Positions 27,982 through 37,191 are shown, counted from the first letter of the stretch. The stretch is 64,000 nucleotides of DNA from JBEBVQ01 sp037190845 (GCA_037190845.1 JBBCJI010000006.1:1-64000); one strand, 5' to 3'. The notes: a model not told the origin generated them from the sequence alone. Numbers and translations: made by a program.

Positions 27982-28629
27982 CTACGCGCCCGATTCCCGC
28001 AATATCCTGCCGGACTCAAGAATGGTATGCCCCGGAGGGGGATTAAGGGCATAACGCAGCATCAACCCTGCCAGATCCTTCACTGCCAGAGGGCCCATAT
28101 TACGCAGCAATCCCAGCTTATTCAGGAAAGAGATCACAGCAACACCCGCTTTTTCCCCCGCCCGGTCCGTGTCCGGACGAACCAGCGGCCCCGGCCGGAA
28201 GACGATGAAATGTTCAAATTTCAGCGCTGCCACTGCCTGCTCCAGTTCGCCTTTCATCCGCGGATAGAACAAGGTCGATTTCGGATTGGCGCCCGAAGAA
28301 GATATCAGCACAAACGTCGGGACATGATGTTCCCGGGCTAACCGCGCAAATGTGTACTGGTAACCGAAATCCACCTTGTACTGCGCCTCCTTGCCACCTG
28401 CAGCCCGCAGCGTCGTACCCAGGCACGAAAAAGCCACATCACCGGAAATATAGCTGCCCCAGTCTTCAACCCGGTCAAAATCCACCACCAGCGCCCGGAG
28501 CTTCGGGTGCGTCACCGCAAACGGTTTACGCACCAGCGCAACCACCTCATCCACCTCCTCAGCAGCGATCAGTAGCTCCAGCAATTCCCTGCCCGTAGCG
28601 CCCGTGGGGCCGATAATAACAGCTTTCAT
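27982..28629 (-). CDS. NAD(P)H-binding atypical SDR (HTATIP2-like)
   Basis: A 215-residue NAD(P)-binding protein. The start at 28629 (MKAVIIGPTGATGRELLELL) opens with the GxTGxxGR nucleotide-binding loop; an ATG at 28677 would add 16 residues unlike the family. DVAFSCLGTTLRAAGG, VPTFVLISSSGANP and the FYPRMKGELEQAV lysine motif match the HTATIP2/YbjT-like atypical SDR group. Function is probably redox or regulatory sensing of NADPH; the substrate is unknown. It is downstream of the lipase gene on the same strand with a 50-nt gap, possibly co-transcribed. Confidence 0.83.
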   Translation of the reverse strand: MKAVIIGPTGATGRELLELLIAAEEVDEVVALVRKPFAVTHPKLRALVVDFDRVEDWGSYISGDVAFSCLGTTLRAAGGKEAQYKVDFGYQYTFARLAREHHVPTFVLISSSGANPKSTLFYPRMKGELEQAVAALKFEHFIVFRPGPLVRPDTDRAGEKAGVAVISFLNKLGLLRNMGPLAVKDLAGLMLRYALNPPPGHTILESGRILRESGA

Positions 28630-28679
28630 AAACAAACCTTTTTTCCGGATACCCGGAGATTTCAAAACAATAATCATTC

Positions 28680-29813
28680 CTACTCTTCACTTTGCAATGT
28701 CGGCAACCCTTCATAATATTCCCGGAGCAGGAACCGGTAAGTCAGCGGATTATGATGATAATAAGGCCCCTGTTCCGAGAGCTTCCGGAAATAGTTCCGG
28801 TAAGCATCATTCACAATCAGGCTGACAGGCACACCCGTCCGCACAAAATAAGTCGTATTCACCTTCTCCGGTATAGCAAGGCCCGGCATCATATCCGTGA
28901 TAAATTTCCCGGTATATCCTCCCAGGTACTTCTGATAGGCAAGAGAAGACCGTACCGCTCCCTTTTGCATCCTGTTGAATGCCCGTCTAACAACCATACG
29001 CTTGAAAAAAGGAAGACGGTCTATCCCCTTTTGCATCATGACCACAGGACTGGGCTGATTGATGTCCACTTCGGGCTGCTGCGTGGTAAAAGGCATTTCA
29101 GGAACGGGATCCGCCGAGTTAACTACAGCATACGCCCATCCTTCCCGCATGATATGCTCATAGTCGTAGGCAAAATACATATTACACATCTTGGGCGCAG
29201 CGCTGGCATACGTTTTCACCCTGAGGCCGGGGTATGCACCGTCGCGCTCCAGATAATACAGCCACGAGCTGACGTAATAGCACAGCGCTCCTCCCTGGCT
29301 GTGGCCCGCCACCAGGAAGTTACGGTAGCCCCGGGCATAAAGCGAATCTATCCTGGTACGCATCTCCCGCGACAGGTAGGCAAAACCGATCAGGAAGCCC
29401 GTATGCACCGCAGCACGGTCCAGATCCGCAAGGTGATACGCTACCGTATCAGAGGGGCCCAGCACTACCCTGCCCTTTGCCGGCGACATCGCACACAGGA
29501 AGTCAGCAAGCAGCGACCGGGAATCTGCAGTAGTACCCCGCAGCAGGATCACCACGGTGGAATCTGTACGCACCCATAGCATCCAAGCATTATCAAGCCC
29601 CAGGCTGCCGGAGCGGTAATCCAGCCGGTATCCGGGCACCAGATCCCCGAAGTCAGCCTGGCCTGTAGTATCCAGGAGCGCCATATTAAGCTGCAGCAGT
29701 TCATCACATTCCGCAGCATCAAAGCCCGGCCTGAAAGAATGACTTACCACCTGGCCAACTGAACAGAAAGCATGGAAAACGAGTAGTGCCGATAACAGAA
29801 ATATCCGTATCAT
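28680..29813 (-). CDS. Secreted class 3-type lipase family protein
   Basis: A 377-residue alpha/beta hydrolase. The start at 29813 gives a signal peptide (MIRIFLLSALLVFHAFCSVG). The nucleophile elbow GHSQGGAL (Ser near residue 175) follows FLVA, with an oxyanion strand VVILLRGTTADSRS and a later NSADPVPEMPF segment that carries the acidic residue of the triad, as in lipase_3 (PF01764) proteins. Without a sorting domain it should stay in the periplasm or outer membrane. Likely substrate: acylglycerol or other ester; specificity cannot be read. Confidence 0.82.
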   Translation of the reverse strand: MIRIFLLSALLVFHAFCSVGQVVSHSFRPGFDAAECDELLQLNMALLDTTGQADFGDLVPGYRLDYRSGSLGLDNAWMLWVRTDSTVVILLRGTTADSRSLLADFLCAMSPAKGRVVLGPSDTVAYHLADLDRAAVHTGFLIGFAYLSREMRTRIDSLYARGYRNFLVAGHSQGGALCYYVSSWLYYLERDGAYPGLRVKTYASAAPKMCNMYFAYDYEHIMREGWAYAVVNSADPVPEMPFTTQQPEVDINQPSPVVMMQKGIDRLPFFKRMVVRRAFNRMQKGAVRSSLAYQKYLGGYTGKFITDMMPGLAIPEKVNTTYFVRTGVPVSLIVNDAYRNYFRKLSEQGPYYHHNPLTYRFLLREYYEGLPTLQSEE

Positions 29814-30037
29814 AAAAATCTCTTTGCCTGTGCGGAATGCTAACAAAAATACGGATTTCAATCCCGGTGGCCGACGGTATTACATATTATCGCAGCAGGC
29901 AAAGCCGGACGGCACATATTTGCAGGTTGTATTTCAGATGCATTATAAATATCTTTGAATGAATGAAATTTCAAATTGTGCGGATCGGTATACTTCTTTT
30001 TTTAACAAAGCCCTCACGAACACCATTAAAAAGAGAT

Positions 30038-30166
30038 GTCATGCCGGACTTGATCCGGCATCGTCTGGCATTAACCATATCCTTTGACAAAGGTCGTCCC
30101 TTTCACCCGTCAAAGCTTTAGCGCAGAGGGGGACTTCATACGATTGCGGCTCAGGGCCGCAATGAC
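30038..30166. repeat. GTCATGCCGGACTTGATCCG interspersed repeat
   Basis: Same architecture as 13767-13863: GTCAT start, internal dyad GCCGGAcTTGATCCGGC, CGTCT arm, then CGATTGCGGCTCAGGGCCGC and ATGAC end. The middle part is longer and differs, which suggests modular insertion. Confidence 0.6.
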
Positions 30167-30188
30167 AGCTTTGTTTTAGCAATTTATT

Positions 30189-30296
30189 CCCAGCCGGTGG
30201 CTTTTTATTCGCAGATCAATGATTTTTCAATGGCGCTCATGAGCTCCCTCCGGTCGGTTGTTTCTTTTTTGTCCAGAAAAAAGAAGGTGTAACACG
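30189..30296. repeat. CCCAGCCGGTGGCTTTTT / TCCAGAAAAAAGAAGGTGTA repeat
   Basis: Two blocks also found at 55779-55835: CCAGCCGGTGGCTTTTT and TTCTTTTTTGTCCAGAAAAA followed by AGAAGGTGTAACAC. The second block forms a 9-bp A/T hairpin. Here the blocks are separated by about 50 extra bases. Confidence 0.5.
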
Positions 30297-30467
30297 AACA
30301 AATCAAAAAACGGCCATCCCTTCCGGAATAACCGCTATGAATGAACTGGAATCTAAGTTCGGACCGCTCCCCAACCTTCCGCGGACGATGCTTGTCTGAT
30401 ATATTGCAGTTTCATTATTCTGCCGATAAGATTATTTTAGCAGCAGGCAATATCAATCCGGCATATC

Positions 30468-33400
30468 TTGATCCGCTTTCTTTCATCCGTTCAGGGTCAT
30501 ACCTCACGCAGGTGTGTCTGCCTGCTTTTGCTTTTTCTCTGCGCCATCCGCGCGGAAGGAAAAGTGGAGGTGATCGACGGAAAGGACGGGTTGTCCAACA
30601 GCACGATCACAGCCATCCTGAAGGATCCCTACGGCATCATGTGGATCGGGACACGGAACGGATTGAACATATATGACGGGTACTCCTTCTCCCGTCCTTA
30701 CAGCGAACTGGGCAATCTTTCCGTCTCCAGGCTGGTGTACGACAAAAAGCGCAACAGCGTATGGGTAGGCACCGACAGGGGGCTTTACCTGGTAGCCTGC
30801 GACAACGGGGCCGTCAGGGCTGCCGGAGGTGCGGCACAGTCGAATTTTGTTGCGGACGTACTGGTGACTGCTGAAGACGTTTTTGTTGCATACCGGAACG
30901 GGACGATCGCCCGGAGCGGCAGCGACCTGCAGGTAAGGCCCATAACGCGCCTTGAGCCTGCCGACGACGACTCCCGTTACGCCTGGAACCTCGCGCCGGA
31001 TACAGACAGCAGCATTCTTTTCTGTAACGAGCAGGGACTGTTCCGCCTGATGCTCCGTACCGGCGAGATCAGGCTGCTACCCGTGCCCGGCAGTGTGCAC
31101 CGCCCGCTGTTCCTGAAGCGGGCCGGAAAGCTGCTGGTGGTCAGCACCACCTGGAACGGCCTGCAGCTGCTGAACGCGGAAAATTTTACCGACCGTACCC
31201 CTCCCGAGCTGCGCCGGCTGAACACGCAGAAAAAGACCGGTGCCTTTGCCGTGGTCCGGGACAACGATCTGTACATCGTATACCGGGATACGTTCGCCGG
31301 CATGCCGCATGTATACAATGACCTGTATTACTACAAGTATGACCTGCATACGGGCAGATTCCGGAAGCTGTATGCCGGCAGCATCAGGGGCGGGAAATGG
31401 GAGAACTGTATTTTCATGGACGGGGACGGCATTATCTGGCTGGGGACGAACAGGGGCATTTACAAGATTACGGAAGAGCGGCAGCAGTTCGGGCAGATGC
31501 TGAAGGACCGGGTGCCGCAGGTATCCGTCAAATCGCTGCTGGAGGATGATAACGGCGATATCTATGCCGGCAGCTACACGAACTTCGCGCTGTATCATTT
31601 TTCCCGGAAGGAAAAAAAATGGAACGTATACCATGATGCCCGCTCCGGCAGGCGGATGTCGGGGCCATATGCGCTGCTGAAAGATACCGGCACTTACATC
31701 TATATGGCTTCCGAGCCCTTCCCGCTGTGCAGGTTCAATAAAAAGACCCGGCAGATCGAGACTTCGTTCGTGGACCAGTCGGCTCTGAAGAATATAAAAC
31801 GGGGCAATGCGCTCTGCAGGGATGAGGAAGGCGTGATCTGGGTCGGGACGGACAACGGCCTGCTCTCTTACCACCCCGCGGAGAACCGGCTGACGCGTCA
31901 CCGGGGCGACGCCTTCGATATCGGGAACACGGTCGTGCGGAGCATGATGAAAGACCGCGACGGTAACCTGCTGTGGGTGGCCACCGATAACGGGCTGTAT
32001 TGCATACACCGGAAGAAAGGATTGCTGCGGCGGCTGCATACGGGGTCGGCGCCGGCGCTGACCACCAATGATATTTTTTTCGTATCGCAGGATGACGCGG
32101 GACGACTGTGGCTGGGCACGAACGGAGGCGGCATTCATATTGTTGCCGGCAACCTGGATACGGTACAGCACCTGAACAAAGCCCGGAACGGCCTGGCGCA
32201 CGATATCGTTTACGGCATGCTGCGAGATGGCAAAGGCAGGTATTGGATCAGCACATTCCACGGGCTGAGCTGCTATATCCCGGAGCGGAACCGCTTTGCC
32301 AATTTCTTCAACTCCGACGGACTGAACGACGACGAATTCAACCAGTCTTCACTGTGCAGGGGCCGGGACGGAAAAATGTATTTTGGCAGCGTCAACGGGA
32401 TCACCGCATTTTACCCCGACAGCATGACCGTGGACAATGTGACGGCCCCCCGGCTGTTTATTTCCCCATTGTCGCACTGGAACAATGAATCCCGGGAGTT
32501 TACGGCTATGTACCAACTGCGGGGCGCAGGAGAAAAGATCGTGTTCTATTCCCCGTCTTCTTCGCTGATGCTGAATATAGGCCTGACGGATTATACAGAT
32601 CCGAAGGGCAATGCCATCTCGTACCGTGTCCGCGGGCTTTTCGATGAATGGATACTGATGGAAAGTCCCATCCTGCGGCTGAACGGCATCCCGTACGGGA
32701 AATATACGGTTGAGATCAGGGGTATGAACGCAAGCGGCACGCCGGCAGCCAACCGGCTGCATTTCGGCCTGCAGGTGAAAAAGCCTTTCTACAACACATG
32801 GTGGTTCTATGCGCTGCTGCTGCTGCTGGGCGGGACACTGCTGTACCTTTTCTTCTTTATCCGCTACCGGAACCTGAAACAGATGCAGCAACTCCGGATA
32901 CAGATCGCCAGCGACCTGCATGATGAAGTGGGCGGCCTGCTGACGCGTATCACGCTGTTCTCCGATAACATCCGGTCGGGCCGGAATTCCGGCCGCGAAA
33001 AGGAGCTCAAGCTGGAGAAGATTGCCGAGCTGAGCAGGGATGCTACCGCAACGATGAGCGATATCCTGTGGGCCATCGATGCGCGGAATGATTTTGCAGG
33101 CAATCTTACCGATCGCATGCGGGAATATGCGGGAGAGATGCTTTTCCCCCTGGATGTGGAGATCGTGTTCCAGGCAAGCGGTATGCAGGGGAAGGAAAAA
33201 GTGTCGTCCCGCGTCCGGCAGCAGCTCTACCTTGTTTTCAAAGAGGCGGTGAATAATGTTGCCAGGCATGCCCGTGCCGGTTTTGTAGAGATCACCTGGC
33301 AGTACGACCATGAGCAGTTTATGCTCCGTATCCGGAATGACGGCGCCGTGTGTGATCCGGGATCGCCTGCAACGGGCCAGGGATTGAAAAATATGGCCAT

Positions 33401-33479
33401 GCGGGCGGCGGCGATCGGTGCGCGTATGGAGCACAGTTGTTCCGGTGGGATATTCTGTGTGGTTGTGACGAAAACATAG
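30468..33479 (+). CDS. Two-component-regulator-propeller sensor histidine kinase
   Basis: A 1003-residue one-component-style membrane kinase. A signal-like segment (CLLLLFLCAIRA) is followed by 12 or more Reg_prop beta-propeller repeats (WIGTRNGLNIYDG, VWVGTDRGLYLV, IWLGTNRGIYKI, LWLGTNGGGIHIV; about residues 40-640), a Y_Y_Y domain (about 660-760), a membrane helix (WWFYALLLLLGGTLLYLFFF, near 780) and a HisKA_3 helix QIASDLHDEVGGLLTRI (His near 817) with HATPase_c (EAVNNVARHA; TGQGLKNMAMRA). No in-frame ATG lies between the upstream stop at 30458 and the propeller, so translation seems to start at TTG 30468. Its response regulator follows. Propeller sensors of this phylum often read polysaccharide breakdown products. 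Confidence 0.88.
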   Translation: MIRFLSSVQGHTSRRCVCLLLLFLCAIRAEGKVEVIDGKDGLSNSTITAILKDPYGIMWIGTRNGLNIYDGYSFSRPYSELGNLSVSRLVYDKKRNSVWVGTDRGLYLVACDNGAVRAAGGAAQSNFVADVLVTAEDVFVAYRNGTIARSGSDLQVRPITRLEPADDDSRYAWNLAPDTDSSILFCNEQGLFRLMLRTGEIRLLPVPGSVHRPLFLKRAGKLLVVSTTWNGLQLLNAENFTDRTPPELRRLNTQKKTGAFAVVRDNDLYIVYRDTFAGMPHVYNDLYYYKYDLHTGRFRKLYAGSIRGGKWENCIFMDGDGIIWLGTNRGIYKITEERQQFGQMLKDRVPQVSVKSLLEDDNGDIYAGSYTNFALYHFSRKEKKWNVYHDARSGRRMSGPYALLKDTGTYIYMASEPFPLCRFNKKTRQIETSFVDQSALKNIKRGNALCRDEEGVIWVGTDNGLLSYHPAENRLTRHRGDAFDIGNTVVRSMMKDRDGNLLWVATDNGLYCIHRKKGLLRRLHTGSAPALTTNDIFFVSQDDAGRLWLGTNGGGIHIVAGNLDTVQHLNKARNGLAHDIVYGMLRDGKGRYWISTFHGLSCYIPERNRFANFFNSDGLNDDEFNQSSLCRGRDGKMYFGSVNGITAFYPDSMTVDNVTAPRLFISPLSHWNNESREFTAMYQLRGAGEKIVFYSPSSSLMLNIGLTDYTDPKGNAISYRVRGLFDEWILMESPILRLNGIPYGKYTVEIRGMNASGTPAANRLHFGLQVKKPFYNTWWFYALLLLLGGTLLYLFFFIRYRNLKQMQQLRIQIASDLHDEVGGLLTRITLFSDNIRSGRNSGREKELKLEKIAELSRDATATMSDILWAIDARNDFAGNLTDRMREYAGEMLFPLDVEIVFQASGMQGKEKVSSRVRQQLYLVFKEAVNNVARHARAGFVEITWQYDHEQFMLRIRNDGAVCDPGSPATGQGLKNMAMRAAAIGARMEHSCSGGIFCVVVTKT

Positions 33480-33495
33480 CTACATCTTTATGTAG
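33480..33495. promoter_or_regulatory. Palindromic operator candidate (CTACAT-N4-ATGTAG), copy 1
   Basis: CTACATCTTTATGTAG starts one base after the kinase stop codon. Its end lies 23 nt before a -7-like box at 33519. The same palindrome with the same spacing occurs at 34213. Read as CTACATC-TT-TATGTAG it has the 7-2-7 layout used by NarL-type regulators. Confidence 0.6.
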
Positions 33496-33518
33496 GTGCG
33501 TCCTGCAGCGGGAATGAG

Positions 33519-33526
33519 CAATTTTG
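33519..33526 (+). promoter_or_regulatory. Candidate -7 element of an internal promoter for the response regulator
   Basis: CAATTTTG matches the Bacteroidota -7 consensus TAnnTTTG at 7 of 8 positions. No TTG is present at the -33 distance, as expected for an activator-dependent promoter. Transcription would begin near 33533, which makes the ATG at 33550 the usable start of the regulator. Confidence 0.45.
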
Positions 33527-33549
33527 CAATGCAGCAAAGAAAGTATGAT

Positions 33550-34182
33550 ATGGATATTGTCCGCCTGGCAATCATAGAAGATATAGACGACGTAAGAAAT
33601 ACGCTGGCCGATTTCTTTGCGCAGCAGGATGGGTTCCGTTGCGTGCTCCCGGCTGCGTCCATGGAGGAATTCTTTCTCCGGCTGCCCGAATCGGAAACGC
33701 CCGATGTGATCCTGAGTGATATCGGGCTGCCGGGCATGAGCGGCATAGAAGGTATCAGGAAGATCCGTACGGCCATCCCGGGCGCGGATGTGATCATGCT
33801 CACCGTGTTCAATGACAGCGACCGTATTTTTAAAGCGCTCTGTGCCGGCGCTACCGGCTATGCGCTGAAGAATACGCCGCTCCCCGATATCCTGAAGGCC
33901 ATCCTTGAGGTAAAAGGAGGCGGCAGTTATATGTCGCCTTCCATTGCACGTAAGGTTACAGAATATTTCGCTCCCACCCGCAACCACAGCGAGGAGCAGC
34001 TCTCTTCCCGCGAGCGACAGATTGTGCAGGGACTTACCGAAGGGTTGAGTTATAAGCTGATCGCCTCGCGGTTGTCTGTGAGCATCGATGCCGTACGTTT
34101 TCACATCAAGAATATTTACCGGAAGCTGCATGTAAACAGCAAAGCGGAAGTCATCAGCAAAGCGCTGAAAGGGGAGCTGTAA
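33550..34182 (+). CDS. LuxR/NarL-type response regulator
   Basis: A 210-residue regulator paired with the propeller kinase. The receiver opens MDIVRLAIIEDIDDVR (acidic pair), has the phospho-acceptor Asp in VILSDIGLPGMSG (near residue 57), Thr in MLTVFND and Lys in ALKNTP. The GerE helix-turn-helix is LSSRERQIVQGLTEGLSYKLI... with recognition helix SIDAVRFHIKNIYRKL. Upstream in-frame starts at 33496 (GTG), 33514 and 33529 exist; 33550 gives the usual length and fits the promoter box at 33519. It probably binds the palindromes at 33480 and 34213 and so controls itself and the three T9SS cargo genes downstream. Confidence 0.9.
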   Translation: MDIVRLAIIEDIDDVRNTLADFFAQQDGFRCVLPAASMEEFFLRLPESETPDVILSDIGLPGMSGIEGIRKIRTAIPGADVIMLTVFNDSDRIFKALCAGATGYALKNTPLPDILKAILEVKGGGSYMSPSIARKVTEYFAPTRNHSEEQLSSRERQIVQGLTEGLSYKLIASRLSVSIDAVRFHIKNIYRKLHVNSKAEVISKALKGEL

Positions 34183-34212
34183 CCGGCTTTCAGCGGGCGT
34201 TCCGGGCGTCTG

Positions 34213-34228
34213 CTACATGTTTATGTAG
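34213..34228. promoter_or_regulatory. Palindromic operator candidate (CTACAT-N4-ATGTAG), copy 2
   Basis: CTACATGTTTATGTAG lies downstream of the response regulator gene and ends 23 nt before the -7 box at 34252, exactly as in copy 1. Its centre is about 45 nt before the expected transcription start, a normal place for an activator. Confidence 0.65.
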
Positions 34229-34231
34229 TTG

Positions 34232-34259
34232 TTGCTTAATGGGGTTGCGTCTAATTTTG
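34232..34259 (+). promoter_or_regulatory. Promoter of the kelch-like T9SS gene (TTG-N17-TAATTTTG)
   Basis: TTG at 34232-34234, a 17-nt spacer and TAATTTTG at 34252-34259, a full match to the TAnnTTTG -7 element of Bacteroidota. It lies 43 nt before the start codon at 34303. Confidence 0.6.
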
Positions 34260-34302
34260 AAAAAATCAACACTCAAAATTTCACGCATAAATCTCCAGGA
34301 AC

Positions 34303-37161
34303 ATGACAAGATGCTTACGTTTATTTTCCCTGCTTATTATCCTGCAATTGACCGCTCCGGGTGTGCATGCACAGGTGACAGATACCAATGCCGTATGGAC
34401 CTGGATGCATGGTCATACGGCGATCACTCAGCCAAGTGTACGTACAGGAGCTCCGGATGCGCTGATGCCGGGCACCCGCAGGGCCGCAACTACCTGGGTA
34501 GACACGGCCGGTAATCTCTGGTTATTCGGCGGCGCCCTGGCCAGAGGTGTCAACGCGCTGGGCAATGCAGTGGACGGTTTGCTGAATGATCTGTGGAAGT
34601 ATGATGTGACGACTAATAACTGGTCCCTGGAAAAGGCAGGTGCTGTTCCGGATCGCACGGATCAATTAGGTGTATACGGACAGCTCAACACGCCCAATGC
34701 GGCTAACATCCCCGGCGCCAGGCAGAATGGCGTGACCTGGACGGACGATGACGGAAAGCTTTGGTTGTTCGGAGGTCACGGTTTTGCAGAGGCCGGAGCT
34801 GCCAACCGGCTGAACGATCTGTGGATGTACGATCCGGTTTCCCGGATATGGACCTGGATGGCCGGCGCGAAGCAGACCTTGCAGCGGGGTGTATACGGTA
34901 CGAAGAAGGTGGCTTCTGCCACCAGCTATCCCGGTAGCCGCCAGGGAGTGATGCTCGCGCAAGATGCCGCAGGTCAGGTATGGATGTTCGGCGGCTGGGG
35001 CTGCGCATCGAGTACTACGGCAGGATCGCTGAGTGATATCTGGAAATTTGACCTCCGGACACGGCAATGGACCTGGATGGGTGGAGATACGATCATCAAT
35101 GTCGCGGTCAACAGGAGTGCGGGGATAGGCGCAAGCAGTGCGGTCAGCACGCCTGGCGGCAGGCATGGCGCTGTAGGCGCTGTGGACCGGAACGGGAATT
35201 GCCTGATATTCGGCGGGTATTTTGGTTCGTCATCCACCCCGCCGATCTACGGTGACTTGTGGAAATTTGATACGACCACCACGCAGTGGACCTGGGTGCA
35301 TGGCCACAATGCCGTCGGGCAACCAGGTGTATATGGTACGCGTGGTGTGCCTGACCCCGCGAACATGCCGGGTTGCCGTTATGACGGCGTTACCTGGACC
35401 GATGTCTCGGGGAATCTCTGGATGTCCGGAGGTTATGGATTTGGAAGGGTCGGCGCTATCCGGCATATGAACGATGTATGGAAGTACGATCCTGTCACCA
35501 ATATGTGGAGCCACATGCGCGGATCGGATACCGCACAACAGGCCAGTTTTGGTACCCGGCTGATGCCGGATCCCGGTAATAGTCCCGGCAGCCGGAATAC
35601 CGCGGTCAAGTGGATCGATCGTCAGGGGAATTTCTGGATGTTCGGTGGCGCCGGCTTCGCCAGCTCCTGGACAATGGGAGCCCTCGCAGATCTGTGGCGG
35701 CTGGCGCCCCCTCCTGTGGTGCTGCAACAGCCCGCGGCATTTACGGATGCAGCCCGTTCCGTTTGCCCCGGAACACAACAGGTGGTTTTTGCCGTGCCAG
35801 CAGTGGCCGGTGCCGTAAGGTATGCCTGGGCGTATACAGGCAGCGGTGTTACGCTCGCTGCAGATACCACAACACTCCCGCGCAATACTGCGGATTTCTC
35901 TGCTCTGGCTGTACCTGGGGCAGTACGGGTAACGCCCCTCAACAACAGCGGGAGCGGCCCGCACCGGGATACCCTGGTTTGGATATCGGCAAAGCCGGAT
36001 GTCCGTATCTCTGCGTCGGCTGATACCATTTGTACCGGCGAAAGCACGGTGCTGACCGCTTCCGGCGCCGACCACTATCTCTGGCTGACCATCAACGATA
36101 CCTTGTCTGTATTGACGCAGTCGCCTGCACAAACTACCTTATACACGCTTACCGGCCGTATCGACAGCACGGGCTGCGCAGATACTGCCGAAGCTGAGAT
36201 CGCGGTGATGCCCCTGCCCGCGGTTAGTGTCACGCCTGCGGGACCGCTGTTCGTTTGTGCTCCGGACCAGGCGCTGCTCACTGCCGGCGCAGGCACGGGA
36301 TATGACTATACCTGGATGCAGGGCACACAGACCGCAGGTACGGGCGGGCAGTATGCCGCTTCGGTCACCGGCCTGTACCGGGTTATTGTTACAGATCAGG
36401 CTACCGGCTGCCGGGATACGTCGGCTGAGGTGGATGTAACCGTGCATCAGCCGCCGCATGTAGCGATCGAGCCGGGCGATACTTCTTTCTGTGCAGGCCA
36501 GGCGGTGACGCTGCGGGCCGTAAGCCAGGGAAGCGGGCTGGTCTATCAGTGGACAGACGGCGCGGGGCTGATCCCGTATGCCGATACGGGATTCATACAG
36601 GTGGACAGCACGGGTGACTATTCGGTAATTGTTTTCTACCCGTCGGTTCCCGGTTGCCGCGACACAGCCGATCCGGTCCGTATTACCGTTCACCCGTTGC
36701 CGCAGCCGGAGATTACCTGGGATGGTGAACGCTTTCATACAACACCCGGTTATGCCACCTATCAATGGTATGGCGAGCAGGGCTTGCTGCCGGGCGCTAC
36801 CGATTCTGTATATCAGCCGTTAGTAAATGGAAGCTATTCCGTGACCGTTACGGATACGAACGGTTGTACCGGCGCATCGCCCGCTTATACGGTGCGGCGC
36901 GTGGATATTGAAACTGCGGGTGAATTTTCCCGGCGTGTGATTTTTTCACCTAACCCGACCACAGGTCTGGTCCGCATATCCGGGCTCGTGCCGGACGGGG
37001 TCGTATCGCTCCTCAGTATCCAGGGCGAGCTGCTGGGACAATGGACATCGCCGCAGCAGATAGATGTAAGCCGGTACCCGGAAGGTATGTATCTGTTGTA
37101 TATCACCTACCCGGATACACATGCCGGTCGTGTCGAAAAGCTGATAAAAATAAATCCGTAA
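34303..37161 (+). CDS. T9SS type A secreted protein with six kelch-like repeats
   Basis: A 952-residue exported protein. After the signal peptide (LFSLLIILQLTAPGVHA) there are six related repeats (about residues 28-465), each with a W-T-W-M-x-G opening, GVYG, a P-G-x-R-x-G/A turn, W-x-D-x-x-G-x-x-W-M/L-F-G-G and ...LNDLWKYD, the signature of galactose-oxidase-type kelch propellers. Three Ig/PKD-like domains follow (CPGTQQVVFAV, CTGESTVLTASG, CAGQAVTLRAVSQG), then a type A sorting domain (FSPNPTTGLVRISG ... YPEGMYLLYI). A surface binding role is likely; no copper-oxidase active-site residues were identified. First gene after the palindromic operator. Confidence 0.87.
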   Translation: MTRCLRLFSLLIILQLTAPGVHAQVTDTNAVWTWMHGHTAITQPSVRTGAPDALMPGTRRAATTWVDTAGNLWLFGGALARGVNALGNAVDGLLNDLWKYDVTTNNWSLEKAGAVPDRTDQLGVYGQLNTPNAANIPGARQNGVTWTDDDGKLWLFGGHGFAEAGAANRLNDLWMYDPVSRIWTWMAGAKQTLQRGVYGTKKVASATSYPGSRQGVMLAQDAAGQVWMFGGWGCASSTTAGSLSDIWKFDLRTRQWTWMGGDTIINVAVNRSAGIGASSAVSTPGGRHGAVGAVDRNGNCLIFGGYFGSSSTPPIYGDLWKFDTTTTQWTWVHGHNAVGQPGVYGTRGVPDPANMPGCRYDGVTWTDVSGNLWMSGGYGFGRVGAIRHMNDVWKYDPVTNMWSHMRGSDTAQQASFGTRLMPDPGNSPGSRNTAVKWIDRQGNFWMFGGAGFASSWTMGALADLWRLAPPPVVLQQPAAFTDAARSVCPGTQQVVFAVPAVAGAVRYAWAYTGSGVTLAADTTTLPRNTADFSALAVPGAVRVTPLNNSGSGPHRDTLVWISAKPDVRISASADTICTGESTVLTASGADHYLWLTINDTLSVLTQSPAQTTLYTLTGRIDSTGCADTAEAEIAVMPLPAVSVTPAGPLFVCAPDQALLTAGAGTGYDYTWMQGTQTAGTGGQYAASVTGLYRVIVTDQATGCRDTSAEVDVTVHQPPHVAIEPGDTSFCAGQAVTLRAVSQGSGLVYQWTDGAGLIPYADTGFIQVDSTGDYSVIVFYPSVPGCRDTADPVRITVHPLPQPEITWDGERFHTTPGYATYQWYGEQGLLPGATDSVYQPLVNGSYSVTVTDTNGCTGASPAYTVRRVDIETAGEFSRRVIFSPNPTTGLVRISGLVPDGVVSLLSIQGELLGQWTSPQQIDVSRYPEGMYLLYITYPDTHAGRVEKLIKINP

Positions 37162-37191
37162 ACCTGATCTTATCCTAATAGCAACGTTCTT

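Larger units (their letters stand above)
29862..30467. other. 600-base intergenic region with two repeats
   Basis: No convincing gene. It holds the GTCATGCCGGACTTGATCCG repeat (30038-30166) and a second repeat (30189-30296) whose ends recur near 55.8 kb. The rest should contain the promoters of the divergent lipase and propeller-kinase genes. Downstream of 30300 there is a CCCTTCCGGAATAACCGCTA segment similar to the terminator loop at 55578-55598. Confidence 0.55.

Noticed and set aside
31077..32261. 394-aa minus-strand ORF inside the propeller kinase
   Set aside because: Antisense shadow of a gene with clear Reg_prop, HisKA_3 and HATPase motifs.
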